Positions 1 to 7,039 are shown, counted from the stretch's first letter. The stretch is 12,993 nt of DNA from JACDAN01 sp046714355 (GCA_046714355.1 JBKKAR010000174.1:1-12993), one strand, 5' to 3'. Program-made: numbers and translations. The notes: generated by a model not told the origin, from the sequence alone.

Positions 1-268
1 TCGAGAGCTCTCCGACCTCCGTCGCCGTGCGTCCCTGAACCATCTCCATGAGCATCGACGTCGCCGCCTGGCTGATCGCGCACCCGCGGCCGGAGAATTT
101 GACCTCGTCGATCGTCTCGCCGTCCTCGCCGAACTCCACGTAGATCGCGACCTCGTCCCCGCACAGGGGGTTCATCCCCTCGGCGGTGGCGTCTGCGTCC
201 TCGATCACCCCGTGGCCGCGTGGGTTCTTGTAGTGATCCAGGATCACCTCGCGATACATGTCGTCCAT
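1..268 (-). CDS. sufU: SufU, Fe-S cluster assembly sulfur acceptor (3' end outside window)
   Basis: Partial gene: 89 codons are visible, running from ATG at 268 off the left edge. The protein begins MDDMYREVILDHYKNPRGHG, the typical SufU/IscU-like opening. It has the zinc/sulfur-acceptor residues Cys36 and Asp38 (NPLCGDEV) and Cys63 (GRGCAISQA); the third conserved cysteine would lie beyond the window. In this family SufU receives persulfide sulfur from SufS by zinc-ligand exchange and works in the cytoplasm. The ATG lies 10 bp after the sufS stop, so sufS-sufU form one unit. A second in-frame ATG at 259 (residue 4) is possible, but family members usually have a few residues before YREVILDHY. 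There is no clear Shine-Dalgarno sequence. TAGCCT ends 7 nt before the ATG (see the promoter entry). The identification is very secure. Confidence 0.96.
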   Translation of the reverse strand, partial: MDDMYREVILDHYKNPRGHGVIEDADATAEGMNPLCGDEVAIYVEFGEDGETIDEVKFSGRGCAISQAATSMLMEMVQGRTATEVGELS

Positions 269-275
269 GTGAATG

Positions 276-281
276 AGGCTA
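276..281 (-). promoter_or_regulatory. Possible -10 box before sufU
   Basis: TAGCCT on the minus strand ends 7 nt before sufU ATG 268, which lacks a Shine-Dalgarno sequence. It overlaps the sufS stop codon TAG, so part of the match is forced by that stop. Confidence 0.25.
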
Positions 282-1523
282 GCCGAAGACTTTTCGCGCG
301 CGGAGGAGGCCGTCTGCGAGGCGATCGATCTCCTCCGGCACCGTGTAGAGGTAAAAACTCGCTCGATTCGTCGCCGCGACGCCGAGCCGCGCCATCAGCG
401 GCTGGCAGCAGTGGTGGCCCGCGCGGATTGCGACGCCCTCCCAATCGAGCACTTGCGCCACGTCGTGCGGATGGATCCCGTCCATGTTGAAGGAGACGAT
501 TCCCGCCCTTTTCTTGGGCGGCGGGCCGTACAGCTTGATCCCGGGAACATCCGCCAGCCGCTCGAGCGCGTAGACCACAAGGTCGTGTTCGTGCTGCTCG
601 ATGGCGTCGAGGCCGATCTCGGAGAGGTAGTCGACCGCCGCCCCGAAGCCGACGGCCTCGGCGATCGGGGCCGTCCCGGCCTCGAACTTGTGCGGCAGGT
701 CGCCCCAGGTGGTCTCCTCGAACTGGACTTTGCGGATCATGTGGCCGCCGAGGTTGAACGGCTCCATCCCTTCGAGGAGCTCGCGGCGCCCCCACAACAC
801 GCCCACCCCGCTCGGGCCGCACATCTTGTGCGCGGAGAAGGCGAGAAAGTCGCAGTCCAGCGCCTGGAGATCGATTGCACGGTGCGGTGCGGCCTGCGCG
901 GCGTCGACGACCATGACGGCGCCCTGTTCGTGCGCCCAGGCCGTCAGCCGCTCGACCGGGTTCACCGTGCCGAGCGCGTTGGAGACGAGATTTGTGGCGA
1001 CGAGCTTGATGCCTCCGTCGCCGGCGACCTCGTCGAGCCGCTCCAGGTCGAGCTCGCCGGTGTCGGTCACCGGGATCATCCGGAACGTCGCTCCGGTCCG
1101 CTTGGCGACGTACTGCCAGGGGACGAAGTTCGAGTGGTGCTCGAGCTCGGTGACGACCACGACGTCGCCCGGCCCGAAGCTCGCGAGCCCGTACGCGTAG
1201 GCGACGAGGTTGAGGCTCTCCGTTGCGTTGCGGGTGAAGATCAGCTCGCGGGACGACGGCGCGTTCACGAAGCGGGCGATCCTGTCGCGAGCGCCTTCGA
1301 ACGCCTCGGTGGCGCGCTCGGCCAACCCGTAGACGCCGCGATGGACGTTGGCGTACGAGGTTTCGTAGAAGTTCGTCATGGCGTCGAGCACCTGGCGCGG
1401 CTTCTGCGCGGTCACCGCCGAGTCGAGGTACGCGAGCGGCTTGCCGTTGATCTCCTGCTGGAGGATCGGGAAATCGGCGCGCAACTTGCGCGCGTCGAGC
1501 GTCGCGCGAGCCCCGACGGCCAT
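279..1523 (-). CDS. sufS: SufS-type cysteine desulfurase (PLP-dependent)
   Basis: 414 aa, the usual SufS length. It converts cysteine to alanine and hands the persulfide sulfur to SufU for Fe-S cluster assembly in the cytoplasm. Visible features are YLDSAVTAQKP near residues 32-42 (family form YLDNAATSQKP), the ELEHHSN motif at 126-132, the PLP-contacting VDAAQ at 206-210, the Schiff-base lysine Lys233 in FSAHKMCGPSGVG, and the catalytic Cys372 in RAGHHCCQPLM. An extra cysteine, Cys373, sits where most homologues have Ala. The start is ATG at 1523, because homology begins at RKLRADFPIL. The frame stays open upstream to 1733 but overlaps the methyltransferase there and looks unrelated. An ATG at 1531 is out of frame. 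The gene lies 29 bp downstream of the methyltransferase and 10 bp upstream of sufU. Confidence 0.96.
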   Translation of the reverse strand: MAVGARATLDARKLRADFPILQQEINGKPLAYLDSAVTAQKPRQVLDAMTNFYETSYANVHRGVYGLAERATEAFEGARDRIARFVNAPSSRELIFTRNATESLNLVAYAYGLASFGPGDVVVVTELEHHSNFVPWQYVAKRTGATFRMIPVTDTGELDLERLDEVAGDGGIKLVATNLVSNALGTVNPVERLTAWAHEQGAVMVVDAAQAAPHRAIDLQALDCDFLAFSAHKMCGPSGVGVLWGRRELLEGMEPFNLGGHMIRKVQFEETTWGDLPHKFEAGTAPIAEAVGFGAAVDYLSEIGLDAIEQHEHDLVVYALERLADVPGIKLYGPPPKKRAGIVSFNMDGIHPHDVAQVLDWEGVAIRAGHHCCQPLMARLGVAATNRASFYLYTVPEEIDRLADGLLRARKVFG

Positions 1524-1529
1524 GGAGCC

Positions 1530-1535
1530 ATGGTA
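1530..1535 (-). promoter_or_regulatory. Probable -10 box before sufS (leaderless)
   Basis: TACCAT on the minus strand ends exactly 6 nt before sufS ATG 1523, which has no convincing Shine-Dalgarno sequence. It would give sufS-sufU a leaderless transcript separate from the methyltransferase gene. CTGACC lies 15 nt further upstream and weakly resembles a -35 box. Confidence 0.4.
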
Positions 1536-1552
1536 TCCCTGCGGGGTGGGGG

Positions 1553-2200
1553 TCAGGAGGCGCGCTCGAAGCCTGCCACGCACCAGAACCATCCCTCGTG
1601 GTCGAGTATCTGCCGAAGACCCTGTCCCTCCACGGCCGCCACGAGCCTCTCGGGCCGATGAACGTACCCGCGAAACTCGCTTCCTCGCAGGCCGCCTACC
1701 GCGTTCATGACGGTCGCTCCGGCGCGGATCCACCAGGTCCTGCGCGGGAAGCTGAAGGTGAGCAGCCTGCCGGCCCGGCCCGCCGCAGAAGCGACGAGCG
1801 ACTCGTAGTCCGGGTAGCAGCAGACGACGCGATGCATCACGACCGCGTCGGCCGGCGGAAGCTCGTCGGCCTGCTCCGCAAAATCGAGGACGCGGCGCTC
1901 GATCTGGTTCTGGACGCCGGCCTCGCGGGCCAAGTCCCCCGCCGACTGGTCATAGGCCGCAGAGAGCTCAACCGTCACGACTCGCTCCGCGCCCGCCTTC
2001 AGGAGCGCGAGGCTGAGGACGCCGACACCACCCCCGACGTCCACCGCGGTGGCGCCGCTGATGTTGCGTTGGGCGAGAAACCCGACAAGCCGCCGCGCGG
2101 TCCCGTCGAGCCCGAATCTGCGGTACCACCGCGCGTCTCGCCTGGCGGTCGCCTCTGTGAAGAACTCGTCGTACCCCTGTCCCGAGCAGCATCCGGCCAT
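1553..2200 (-). CDS. Class I SAM-dependent methyltransferase, BchM-like
   Basis: 215 aa. The Rossmann-type SAM-binding motif I is VDVGGGVG at residues 53-60, with an acidic motif II residue Glu78 (VTVELS), a motif III region near DFAEQAD (106-112), and a motif IV region MHRVVCCYPDYESL (122-135). The N-terminal MAGCC and the HRVVCCYPDYE block resemble the actinobacterial proteins often labelled Mg-protoporphyrin O-methyltransferase-like. No chlorophyll genes are nearby, so the substrate is unknown and that label should not be taken literally. Start ATG 2200 has GGAG 5-8 nt upstream. It is the first gene of a methyltransferase-sufS-sufU run and is divergent from the cytochrome gene across only 35 bp. 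Two Cys pairs (residues 4-5 and 127-128) are notable for a small cytoplasmic enzyme. The fold is sure, the function is not. Confidence 0.88.
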   Translation of the reverse strand: MAGCCSGQGYDEFFTEATARRDARWYRRFGLDGTARRLVGFLAQRNISGATAVDVGGGVGVLSLALLKAGAERVVTVELSAAYDQSAGDLAREAGVQNQIERRVLDFAEQADELPPADAVVMHRVVCCYPDYESLVASAAGRAGRLLTFSFPRRTWWIRAGATVMNAVGGLRGSEFRGYVHRPERLVAAVEGQGLRQILDHEGWFWCVAGFERAS

Positions 2201-2210
2201 CGACTCCGTC

Positions 2211-2216
2211 AGGGTA
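2211..2216 (-). promoter_or_regulatory. Possible -10 box of the methyltransferase-sufS-sufU unit
   Basis: On the minus strand TACCCT ends 10 nt before ATG 2200, giving a leader of about 3-4 nt if used. It lies only 7 bp from the divergent cytochrome -10 box. A GGAG ribosome-site candidate lies between it and the ATG. Confidence 0.3.
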
Positions 2217-2223
2217 TCGCCAC

Positions 2224-2229
2224 TACTCT
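2224..2229 (+). promoter_or_regulatory. Probable -10 box of the cytochrome gene (leaderless)
   Basis: TACTCT fits the actinobacterial -10 consensus TANNNT and ends 6 nt before ATG 2236, so transcription would begin at or next to the A of the start codon. No -35 match is visible. AAGG lies between box and ATG but is very short as a ribosome site. Confidence 0.45.
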
Positions 2230-2235
2230 AAGGCG

Positions 2236-3612
2236 ATGACCTCGAGGCTCTTCTCGACCATCGCCGTGGCGTTCGTGGCTTTCGCGGCAGGGTGCGGGGG
2301 CGACAGCTCAGGTACCTCCGCCGACAGCGCCGGCGGCAAGGTCTACGCCGACGCCGGCTGCGGAAGCTGCCACACGTTCAAGGCCGCGGGCTCGACCGGG
2401 ACCGTCGGTCCGAACCTCGACGAAGCGAGCCCGTCCTTCGACGAAGCGGTTCGCAAGGTGAAGAGCGGCGGCGGGGGGATGCCGTCGTTCGAAGGCGACC
2501 TCAGCGAGCAGGAGATCCGCGACGTCGCGGGGTTCGTCTCGGGTGAGGAGGCAGGAGGAACGGCGCAGGGCGTCGCCGTCGTGGGTCCCTTCAAGCCGAA
2601 CACACAGCGCCTCGAGGGTTGCATCGACGCGGACTGCCGGCGACAGGCGTTCGGAAATGCCGCCTTCCGCGAGGGTCCGAAGCCGGCGCTCGACCTCTTC
2701 GACGCGAAGTCGAAGAGCGACTCGGCGGTCGAGGCCGACTGTCACCGGATCGCGCACACGATCGGCGCGGCATCCCTCCAGCACTTCGAGGGCAGCGTCG
2801 CGCGGGCACTTTCGGCCGGGCGCTCGACCTGCTGGTCGGGCTACTACCACGGCGTCGTCGAGCACGCGTTCGTGGGGACGCCGCACACCGAGCTACCTGC
2901 GAAGTCACGCTCGATCTGCGTCGGAGACGACATTCGCAGAACGAGCTACATCGCCTACCAGTGCGTCCACGGGCTCGGCCACGGGCTGATGATCCACACG
3001 GGGTACGACCTCCCGGACTCGCTCCGGGTGTGCGACAAGCTGACGACCGACTGGGACCGCACGTCATGTCATGCGGGCGTCTTCATGGAGAACGTCTCGT
3101 CCTCGTACGGCGTCAAGTCCCGCTGGCTCCGCGACAACGACCTCATCTATCCGTGCAACGTCGTCAAAGAGAGGCACAAGCTCTACTGCTACCTCATGCT
3201 CACCTCGAGGATCCTCGGGGCGAACGGCTACGACTGGAAGAAGACAGTCAAGACCTGCATGAAGAGCGAGAAGCGCTGGATCGCCACCTGCTTCCAGTCG
3301 CTCGGGAGGGACGCCTCGGGCAACACGCGCCAGAACGCGTCCCAGATCCTCGACCTCTGCGGGCTCGCAGGGAAGCTCGCGCGCGAGTGCATCTACGGCG
3401 CGGCGCGAGACATCGTCTCGAACGACGCCGGCCCTAAGCGCGCAGTCCCACTGTGTGAGGGCGCGCCCGGCGCATCCCGCGCCTATTGCTACGAGGGGAT
3501 CGGGACGATCCTCGGCGGGCTGCACGCGTACCGGGAGGAAAGGCGAGCGGCCTGCCGCGCCGTGACGAAGCGGTACTTCGACGACTGCGCCCGCGGCGCG
3601 GTCGCCACCTAG
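2236..3612 (+). CDS. Lipoprotein: class I cytochrome c domain fused to a tandem Cys-pair repeat domain
   Basis: 458 aa. Residues 1-20 form a lipoprotein signal (hydrophobic stretch, then FAAGC with lipid Cys20), so the mature protein should be anchored on the outer face of the membrane. Residues 33-105 form a small cytochrome c: CGSCH heme site (Cys42, Cys45, His46), VGPNLDE, probable Met82 axial ligand in GGMPSF, and a C-terminal helix EQEIRDVAGFV. The remaining ~340 residues match no family I can name. They hold 18 cysteines and His-rich motifs (CHRIAH 169-174, YYHGVVEH 203-210, CVHGLGHG 243-250). From residue 266 there are six regular Cys pairs, each 10-12 residues apart, repeating every 32-41 residues. 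Start ATG 2236 is backed by the signal peptide; TACTCT ends 6 nt before it. The gene converges on dipZ with a 9 bp gap. The cytochrome and lipoprotein calls are firm; the role of the large domain is unknown. Confidence 0.9.
   Translation: MTSRLFSTIAVAFVAFAAGCGGDSSGTSADSAGGKVYADAGCGSCHTFKAAGSTGTVGPNLDEASPSFDEAVRKVKSGGGGMPSFEGDLSEQEIRDVAGFVSGEEAGGTAQGVAVVGPFKPNTQRLEGCIDADCRRQAFGNAAFREGPKPALDLFDAKSKSDSAVEADCHRIAHTIGAASLQHFEGSVARALSAGRSTCWSGYYHGVVEHAFVGTPHTELPAKSRSICVGDDIRRTSYIAYQCVHGLGHGLMIHTGYDLPDSLRVCDKLTTDWDRTSCHAGVFMENVSSSYGVKSRWLRDNDLIYPCNVVKERHKLYCYLMLTSRILGANGYDWKKTVKTCMKSEKRWIATCFQSLGRDASGNTRQNASQILDLCGLAGKLARECIYGAARDIVSNDAGPKRAVPLCEGAPGASRAYCYEGIGTILGGLHAYREERRAACRAVTKRYFDDCARGAVAT
3031..3588 (+). 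repeat. Six protein-level Cys-pair repeats in the cytochrome c lipoprotein
   Basis: Cysteine pairs are at residues 266/278, 307/318, 341/352, 375/385, 407/418 and 440/451. The first cysteines are 41, 34, 34, 32 and 33 residues apart. Four of the six second cysteines start a C-x-x-G motif (CHAG, CIYG, CYEG, CARG); the two upstream motifs CWSG (199) and CVHG (243) continue the pattern. Aromatic or His residues often follow the second Cys. A period of about 33 suits two-helix repeats of TPR/Sel1 size with an intra-repeat disulfide, as in disulfide-stapled Sel1-like proteins, but that fold is my inference. The DNA itself is not an obvious tandem repeat, so the units are old. Confidence 0.7.
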
Positions 3613-3621
3613 CTCAAGCGA

Positions 3622-5259
3622 CTAACCGAACGTGAACGCGTAGGCGGTGAGCCCAGGCGTGAAGCGCAGCTCGAGCAAACCCTCGCTGACTCGCGGCAGC
3701 TGAAGCACGTTGTAGAGACGCGGCTCACCGCCGACGGTGATGGTCTTCCGGGGCCGGCCGTCGAGGAGCACCTCGAGCCTGCCCTGCCCGCCGAGAACGA
3801 GGTTCACCTCACGGGCGAGAAACTGGAGCCGAAGGCGAGCATCCCGTCCTGTGACGAGGCGCTCGGGCTCGATTCGAACGCGACCCGAGTAAGCGAGTTG
3901 GTCCTGACCGAGCGCACGGGGAAAGCGGTACGTCGCCTCCTTGTTCGCCACGATCTTGCTCCCGACGAACCGGTCGATGCGCTCGAAGCCGAGATAGGAC
4001 TCCGGAGTCGTTCTGACCCTCTGGGTCCGGTCGGCCGCGACCTTGGCGTCGCCCGTGACCTTCTCGCCGAGGTAGCGACGGATCAGCCGCTCCGTCTCGT
4101 CGTACTCCCCCTCGCCGAAGTGGTAGTAGCGAACGCGGCCGGTTCGGTCGATCAGGTACTTCGCCGGCCAGTACTCGTTCGCGTACGCGGTCCAGGTCGC
4201 GAAGTCGTTGTCGAGCGCGACCGGGTAGCGGATGCCGAGCTTGCGGACCGAGGCTCTCACGTTGTCGGGGACCCGCTCGAACGCGAACTCCGGAGAGTGC
4301 ATGCCGACGATCGTGAGGCCGTCGTCGCGGTACGCGCTGTCCCACGCCTTGAGGTACGGAAGCGTGCGCAGGCAGTTGATGCACGAGTAGGTCCAGAAGT
4401 CGACGAGGACGACGCGGCCGCGCAGTTCCTTCAGGCTCAGCGGCTTGCTGTTGACCCACTCGACGATGTTCTGGAACTCGGGGGCGACCGGCGCCTGCCC
4501 CGCGGCCGCCTCTCCCTCGGCCGCAAGAGGAGGCTGCGAGCCTGTACGGCGGAGCTTCGAGAGCTCGCGCCGAGCCGTGGAGCTGCGCTCGATCCGGTCC
4601 TGGAACGCCTGGGTGTAGCCGGGGATTGCCGTGGCAAGCCGTTGGTCGACCCCGAGCGTGATCACAACGGCGGACACCGCGAGGAGCGCGCCTGCCACCC
4701 GGCGCGTTCCCTCGGCATGACGCCGCACGACGCCGATCGCCTGTGTCAGGCGGCGGCTGCCGACGGCGATTCCCAGCATCGGCAGTGCGTGCCCGGCGGA
4801 ATAGGCGAGCGCGACGATGAACGTCTCCAGACCGCCGCCCCCGGTCGCCGAAAGAGCCGTGACCGCCCCCAGCACGGGGCCCCCGCACGGGACGAAGACG
4901 AGTCCGAGGCTCATCCCGAGGACGACGCCGTTGCTCTCCGTCCGCGGTTGCCTTCGGCTGAGGAAGAGCAGCGGGCGCTCGACCAGACGGGCGAGTGGCG
5001 GGAAGAGCAGCGTGGCCGCGAGCACGAAGAGCATCACGATCGCGAGGTTCCTCAGCACGTCTTGAGGCAGTCCCAGCGAGTTGAGCAGCGAGGCCCCGAT
5101 CACGGTGAACACGCTGAAGCTGCCGACGAGCCCGAGGATGATCCCGTAGGGCCGACGCCCGGACGCGCCTCCCGCGAGCAGGATCGGCAGCACCGGCAGG
5201 ACGCACGGCGACAGCGCCGTGATCATGCCCGCGAGGAACGCGATCCCGAGGAGAACCAC
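3622..5259 (-). CDS. dipZ: DipZ-like membrane thiol-disulfide protein: CcdA + thioredoxin + C-terminal beta domain
   Basis: 545 aa. Residues 1-205 are a CcdA/DsbD membrane domain with about six hydrophobic segments and the redox pair Cys19 (LSPCVLPVLP) and Cys125 (VPCGGPVLG). After a polar linker, residues ~260-400 form a TlpA-like thioredoxin domain with the CxxC site Cys293-Ile-Asn-Cys296 in WTYSCINCLRTLP and the cis-proline Pro365 (YWPAKYLID). Residues ~420-545 form a beta-rich domain like the C-terminal carbohydrate-module-like part of mycobacterial DipZ. The family passes electrons from cytoplasmic thioredoxin to extracytoplasmic thiols, for disulfide repair or apocytochrome c reduction. 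Start GTG 5259 keeps the first membrane helix; TACCCT ends 6 nt upstream and there is no good Shine-Dalgarno sequence. It lies 35 bp after the kinase and converges on the cytochrome gene. Confident family call. Confidence 0.92.
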   Translation of the reverse strand: MVLLGIAFLAGMITALSPCVLPVLPILLAGGASGRRPYGIILGLVGSFSVFTVIGASLLNSLGLPQDVLRNLAIVMLFVLAATLLFPPLARLVERPLLFLSRRQPRTESNGVVLGMSLGLVFVPCGGPVLGAVTALSATGGGGLETFIVALAYSAGHALPMLGIAVGSRRLTQAIGVVRRHAEGTRRVAGALLAVSAVVITLGVDQRLATAIPGYTQAFQDRIERSSTARRELSKLRRTGSQPPLAAEGEAAAGQAPVAPEFQNIVEWVNSKPLSLKELRGRVVLVDFWTYSCINCLRTLPYLKAWDSAYRDDGLTIVGMHSPEFAFERVPDNVRASVRKLGIRYPVALDNDFATWTAYANEYWPAKYLIDRTGRVRYYHFGEGEYDETERLIRRYLGEKVTGDAKVAADRTQRVRTTPESYLGFERIDRFVGSKIVANKEATYRFPRALGQDQLAYSGRVRIEPERLVTGRDARLRLQFLAREVNLVLGGQGRLEVLLDGRPRKTITVGGEPRLYNVLQLPRVSEGLLELRFTPGLTAYAFTFG

Positions 5260-5265
5260 GCGCTC

Positions 5266-5271
5266 AGGGTA
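5266..5271 (-). promoter_or_regulatory. Probable -10 box before dipZ (leaderless)
   Basis: TACCCT on the minus strand ends 6 nt before GTG 5259. No Shine-Dalgarno sequence is evident and no -35 match is seen. It would let dipZ be expressed apart from the response regulator-kinase pair despite the 35 bp gap. Confidence 0.4.
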
Positions 5272-5294
5272 GGCAGGCCGCCGTTACAGGAGCG

Positions 5295-6365
5295 TTAAAT
5301 CGCTCGAGGCAGCGTGAACGAGACGCGCGCGCCGCCACCCGGGCGATTCTCGGCCCAGATCCGGCCGCCCTGCGCCTCAACGAGGCCCCGTGCGATCGCA
5401 AGGCCGAGGCCCGCGCCGCTCCCGGATGAGCGCGCCCGGTCAGCCCGCCAGAAGCGGTCGAAGATCCTGCGAAGAGCATCCGCGGCGAGTCCGTCGCCGG
5501 TGTCCTCGACCGCGACGCGCACCTCCTCGCCTTCCGGGACGACGACGACCGCGATCGCCCCGTCGGACGGCGTGTGGCGGAGGGCGTTGGTGACGAGGTT
5601 GAACAGCACCCGCTCGACCTTGTCCGGCGCGCAGTGCGCGAGCGGGTCACCGTCCAGCCTCGCCTCGAGCCGAACGTGCTTCGCCGCGGCCTCGGCCTCG
5701 AGGCCGCGAAGACATGACTGGACGAGCGACGCGATGGGTGCAGCCCGAAGCTCGAGCGTCACCGCTCCGGCGTCGATGCGCGCCAGCTCGAAGAGATCTT
5801 CGATCAGCAGCCCGAGCGTCCGCACCTGATCCCGCATGGCCGGCAGGTAGCGGTCAGGCGGGGCGAGGCCGTCCTCGAGCGCCTCGAGCATCGCCTGGAG
5901 CGATGCCAGCGGCGTGCGCAGGTCGTGGCTCGCCCAAGCGACGAGCTGGCGCCGAGCGTCGAAGAGCTGCTCGAGGTTCGCAGCGGTCTCGTTGACCGAC
6001 TCGGCGAGCTGGACGAGCTCGCGGGCGCCGGCGGGCGTAGCCCGCGCTGTGAGGTCCCCGCCGGCGAGCGCCGCGGACGTCTCGCGGAGCCCCTCGATCG
6101 GCCGCGCGACAGACCGTCCGAGCAAGAGGCCTCCGACGAGCGCGGCCGAGGACGACGCAACGGCCACGGCCAGGATCGTCAGGTCGTGTCCGGAACTGAA
6201 CATGACGAGGCCCGAGAGCAGAACGGCGACGAGCGGCACCAGCGCAGAGACGAGCGCAAGCCAGACGAGCTGGAGTCGCAGCGTCGGAAGGCGGCGCGCC
6301 ACGACGGCGGCTCCGAGGCCCGCGGCCAGGGTGGCGCCGGCGACGAGCAGTGCGAAGACGATCAT
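5295..6365 (-). CDS. Membrane sensor histidine kinase with HAMP domain
   Basis: 356 aa. Three hydrophobic segments lie near residues 1-22, 31-56 and 62-83. The loop between the last two is only a few residues (SSGHD), so there is no real extracytoplasmic sensor domain. A HAMP domain follows (RSVARPIEGLRE, ~84-136). The HisKA domain has phospho-acceptor His147 in WASHDLRTPLASL. The HATPase domain has the N-box NLVTNALRHTP (256-266), G1 DTGDGL (288-293), F-box FDRFWR (302-307) and G2 GAGLGLAIARGL (317-328). All catalytic boxes are intact. Its ATG overlaps the stop of the response regulator gene (ATGA), so the two are translationally coupled and surely a pair. dipZ follows 35 bp later. The signal is unknown; the architecture suggests sensing in or at the membrane, or through a partner. 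Confidence 0.94.
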   Translation of the reverse strand: MIVFALLVAGATLAAGLGAAVVARRLPTLRLQLVWLALVSALVPLVAVLLSGLVMFSSGHDLTILAVAVASSSAALVGGLLLGRSVARPIEGLRETSAALAGGDLTARATPAGARELVQLAESVNETAANLEQLFDARRQLVAWASHDLRTPLASLQAMLEALEDGLAPPDRYLPAMRDQVRTLGLLIEDLFELARIDAGAVTLELRAAPIASLVQSCLRGLEAEAAAKHVRLEARLDGDPLAHCAPDKVERVLFNLVTNALRHTPSDGAIAVVVVPEGEEVRVAVEDTGDGLAADALRRIFDRFWRADRARSSGSGAGLGLAIARGLVEAQGGRIWAENRPGGGARVSFTLPRAI

Positions 6366-7039
6366 GGTGAGAGCCGGTAGCCGACGCCCCAGACGGTCTG
6401 GAGCAGGCGCGGCCGGGACGGGTCGTCCTCGACCTTCTCCCGCAGCCGCCGGATGTGGACGGTGACAGTCCCGGTGTCGAGGGCATTCGAGTAACCCCAG
6501 ACGCGATCCATGAGCTGGTCGCGCGAGAACACCTGCCCTGGATAGCTCGCGAGGAAGAAGAGCAGGTCGAACTCCTTGGCCGTCAACTGGAGCGGTTCGC
6601 CGGACTTCGTGACTATCCGGGATCCGGGATCGATCGTCAATTCGTCGATCGTGACCGGCTCGCGGCGTCCGACCGTTGGCTCGGAACGGCGAAGAACGCT
6701 CCGCACCCGCGCCGCAAGCTCACGGGGCGAGAACGGCTTGGTCACGTAGTCGTCGGCTCCGAGCTCCAGACCAACGATCCGATCGGCCTCCTCACCGCGG
6801 GCGGTGAGAAGGATCACCGGCAGGCTCGAAATCGAGCGGATCCAGCGGCAGAGCGCAAGCCCGTCGGTACCCGGAAGCATGACGTCCAGCACCACGAGGC
6901 TCGGCGGGTCGTCCTCGATCAGCCGGCGGGCGCGCAGGCCGTCGGCCGCCTCGAGCGTGCGGTAGCCGTCGCGCTGGAGGTACCGCACGACGACCTCGCG
7001 GACGATCGGCTCGTCGTCGACGACGAGAACAGTGGTCAC
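6362..7039 (-). CDS. OmpR/PhoB-family response regulator
   Basis: 225 aa, normal family length. The receiver domain (1-~118) has the acidic pair Asp8-Asp9, phospho-acceptor Asp52 (VVLDVMLPGTDG), switch Thr79 (ILLTARGEE) and Lys101 (YVTKPFSPREL). The C-terminal winged helix (~128-223) shows LQLTAKEFDLLFFLA, FSRDQLMDRVWG, VTVHIRRLREKVE and VWGVGYRL. It should bind DNA as a dimer when phosphorylated by the kinase encoded next to it. The start is GTG at 7039, since the receiver fold begins immediately (TTVLVVDDE). The leader between sufD and this gene is 54 bp and no clear operator repeat is visible. The gene follows sufD on the same strand, so read-through from suf is possible. Target genes cannot be deduced; the adjacent dipZ is the natural first candidate. 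Confidence 0.95.
   Translation of the reverse strand: MTTVLVVDDEPIVREVVVRYLQRDGYRTLEAADGLRARRLIEDDPPSLVVLDVMLPGTDGLALCRWIRSISSLPVILLTARGEEADRIVGLELGADDYVTKPFSPRELAARVRSVLRRSEPTVGRREPVTIDELTIDPGSRIVTKSGEPLQLTAKEFDLLFFLASYPGQVFSRDQLMDRVWGYSNALDTGTVTVHIRRLREKVEDDPSRPRLLQTVWGVGYRLSP

Noticed and set aside
273..1661. Long open frame on the plus strand opposite sufS, and similar long antisense frames at 3898-5298, 7079-8293 and 8804-9730
   Set aside because: They mirror well-identified genes on the other strand in GC-rich DNA, have Arg/Asp/Val-rich low-information translations and show no recognisable domain.
1524..1733. N-terminal extension of sufS
   Set aside because: It overlaps the methyltransferase gene and is unlike any SufS; family homology starts just after ATG 1523.
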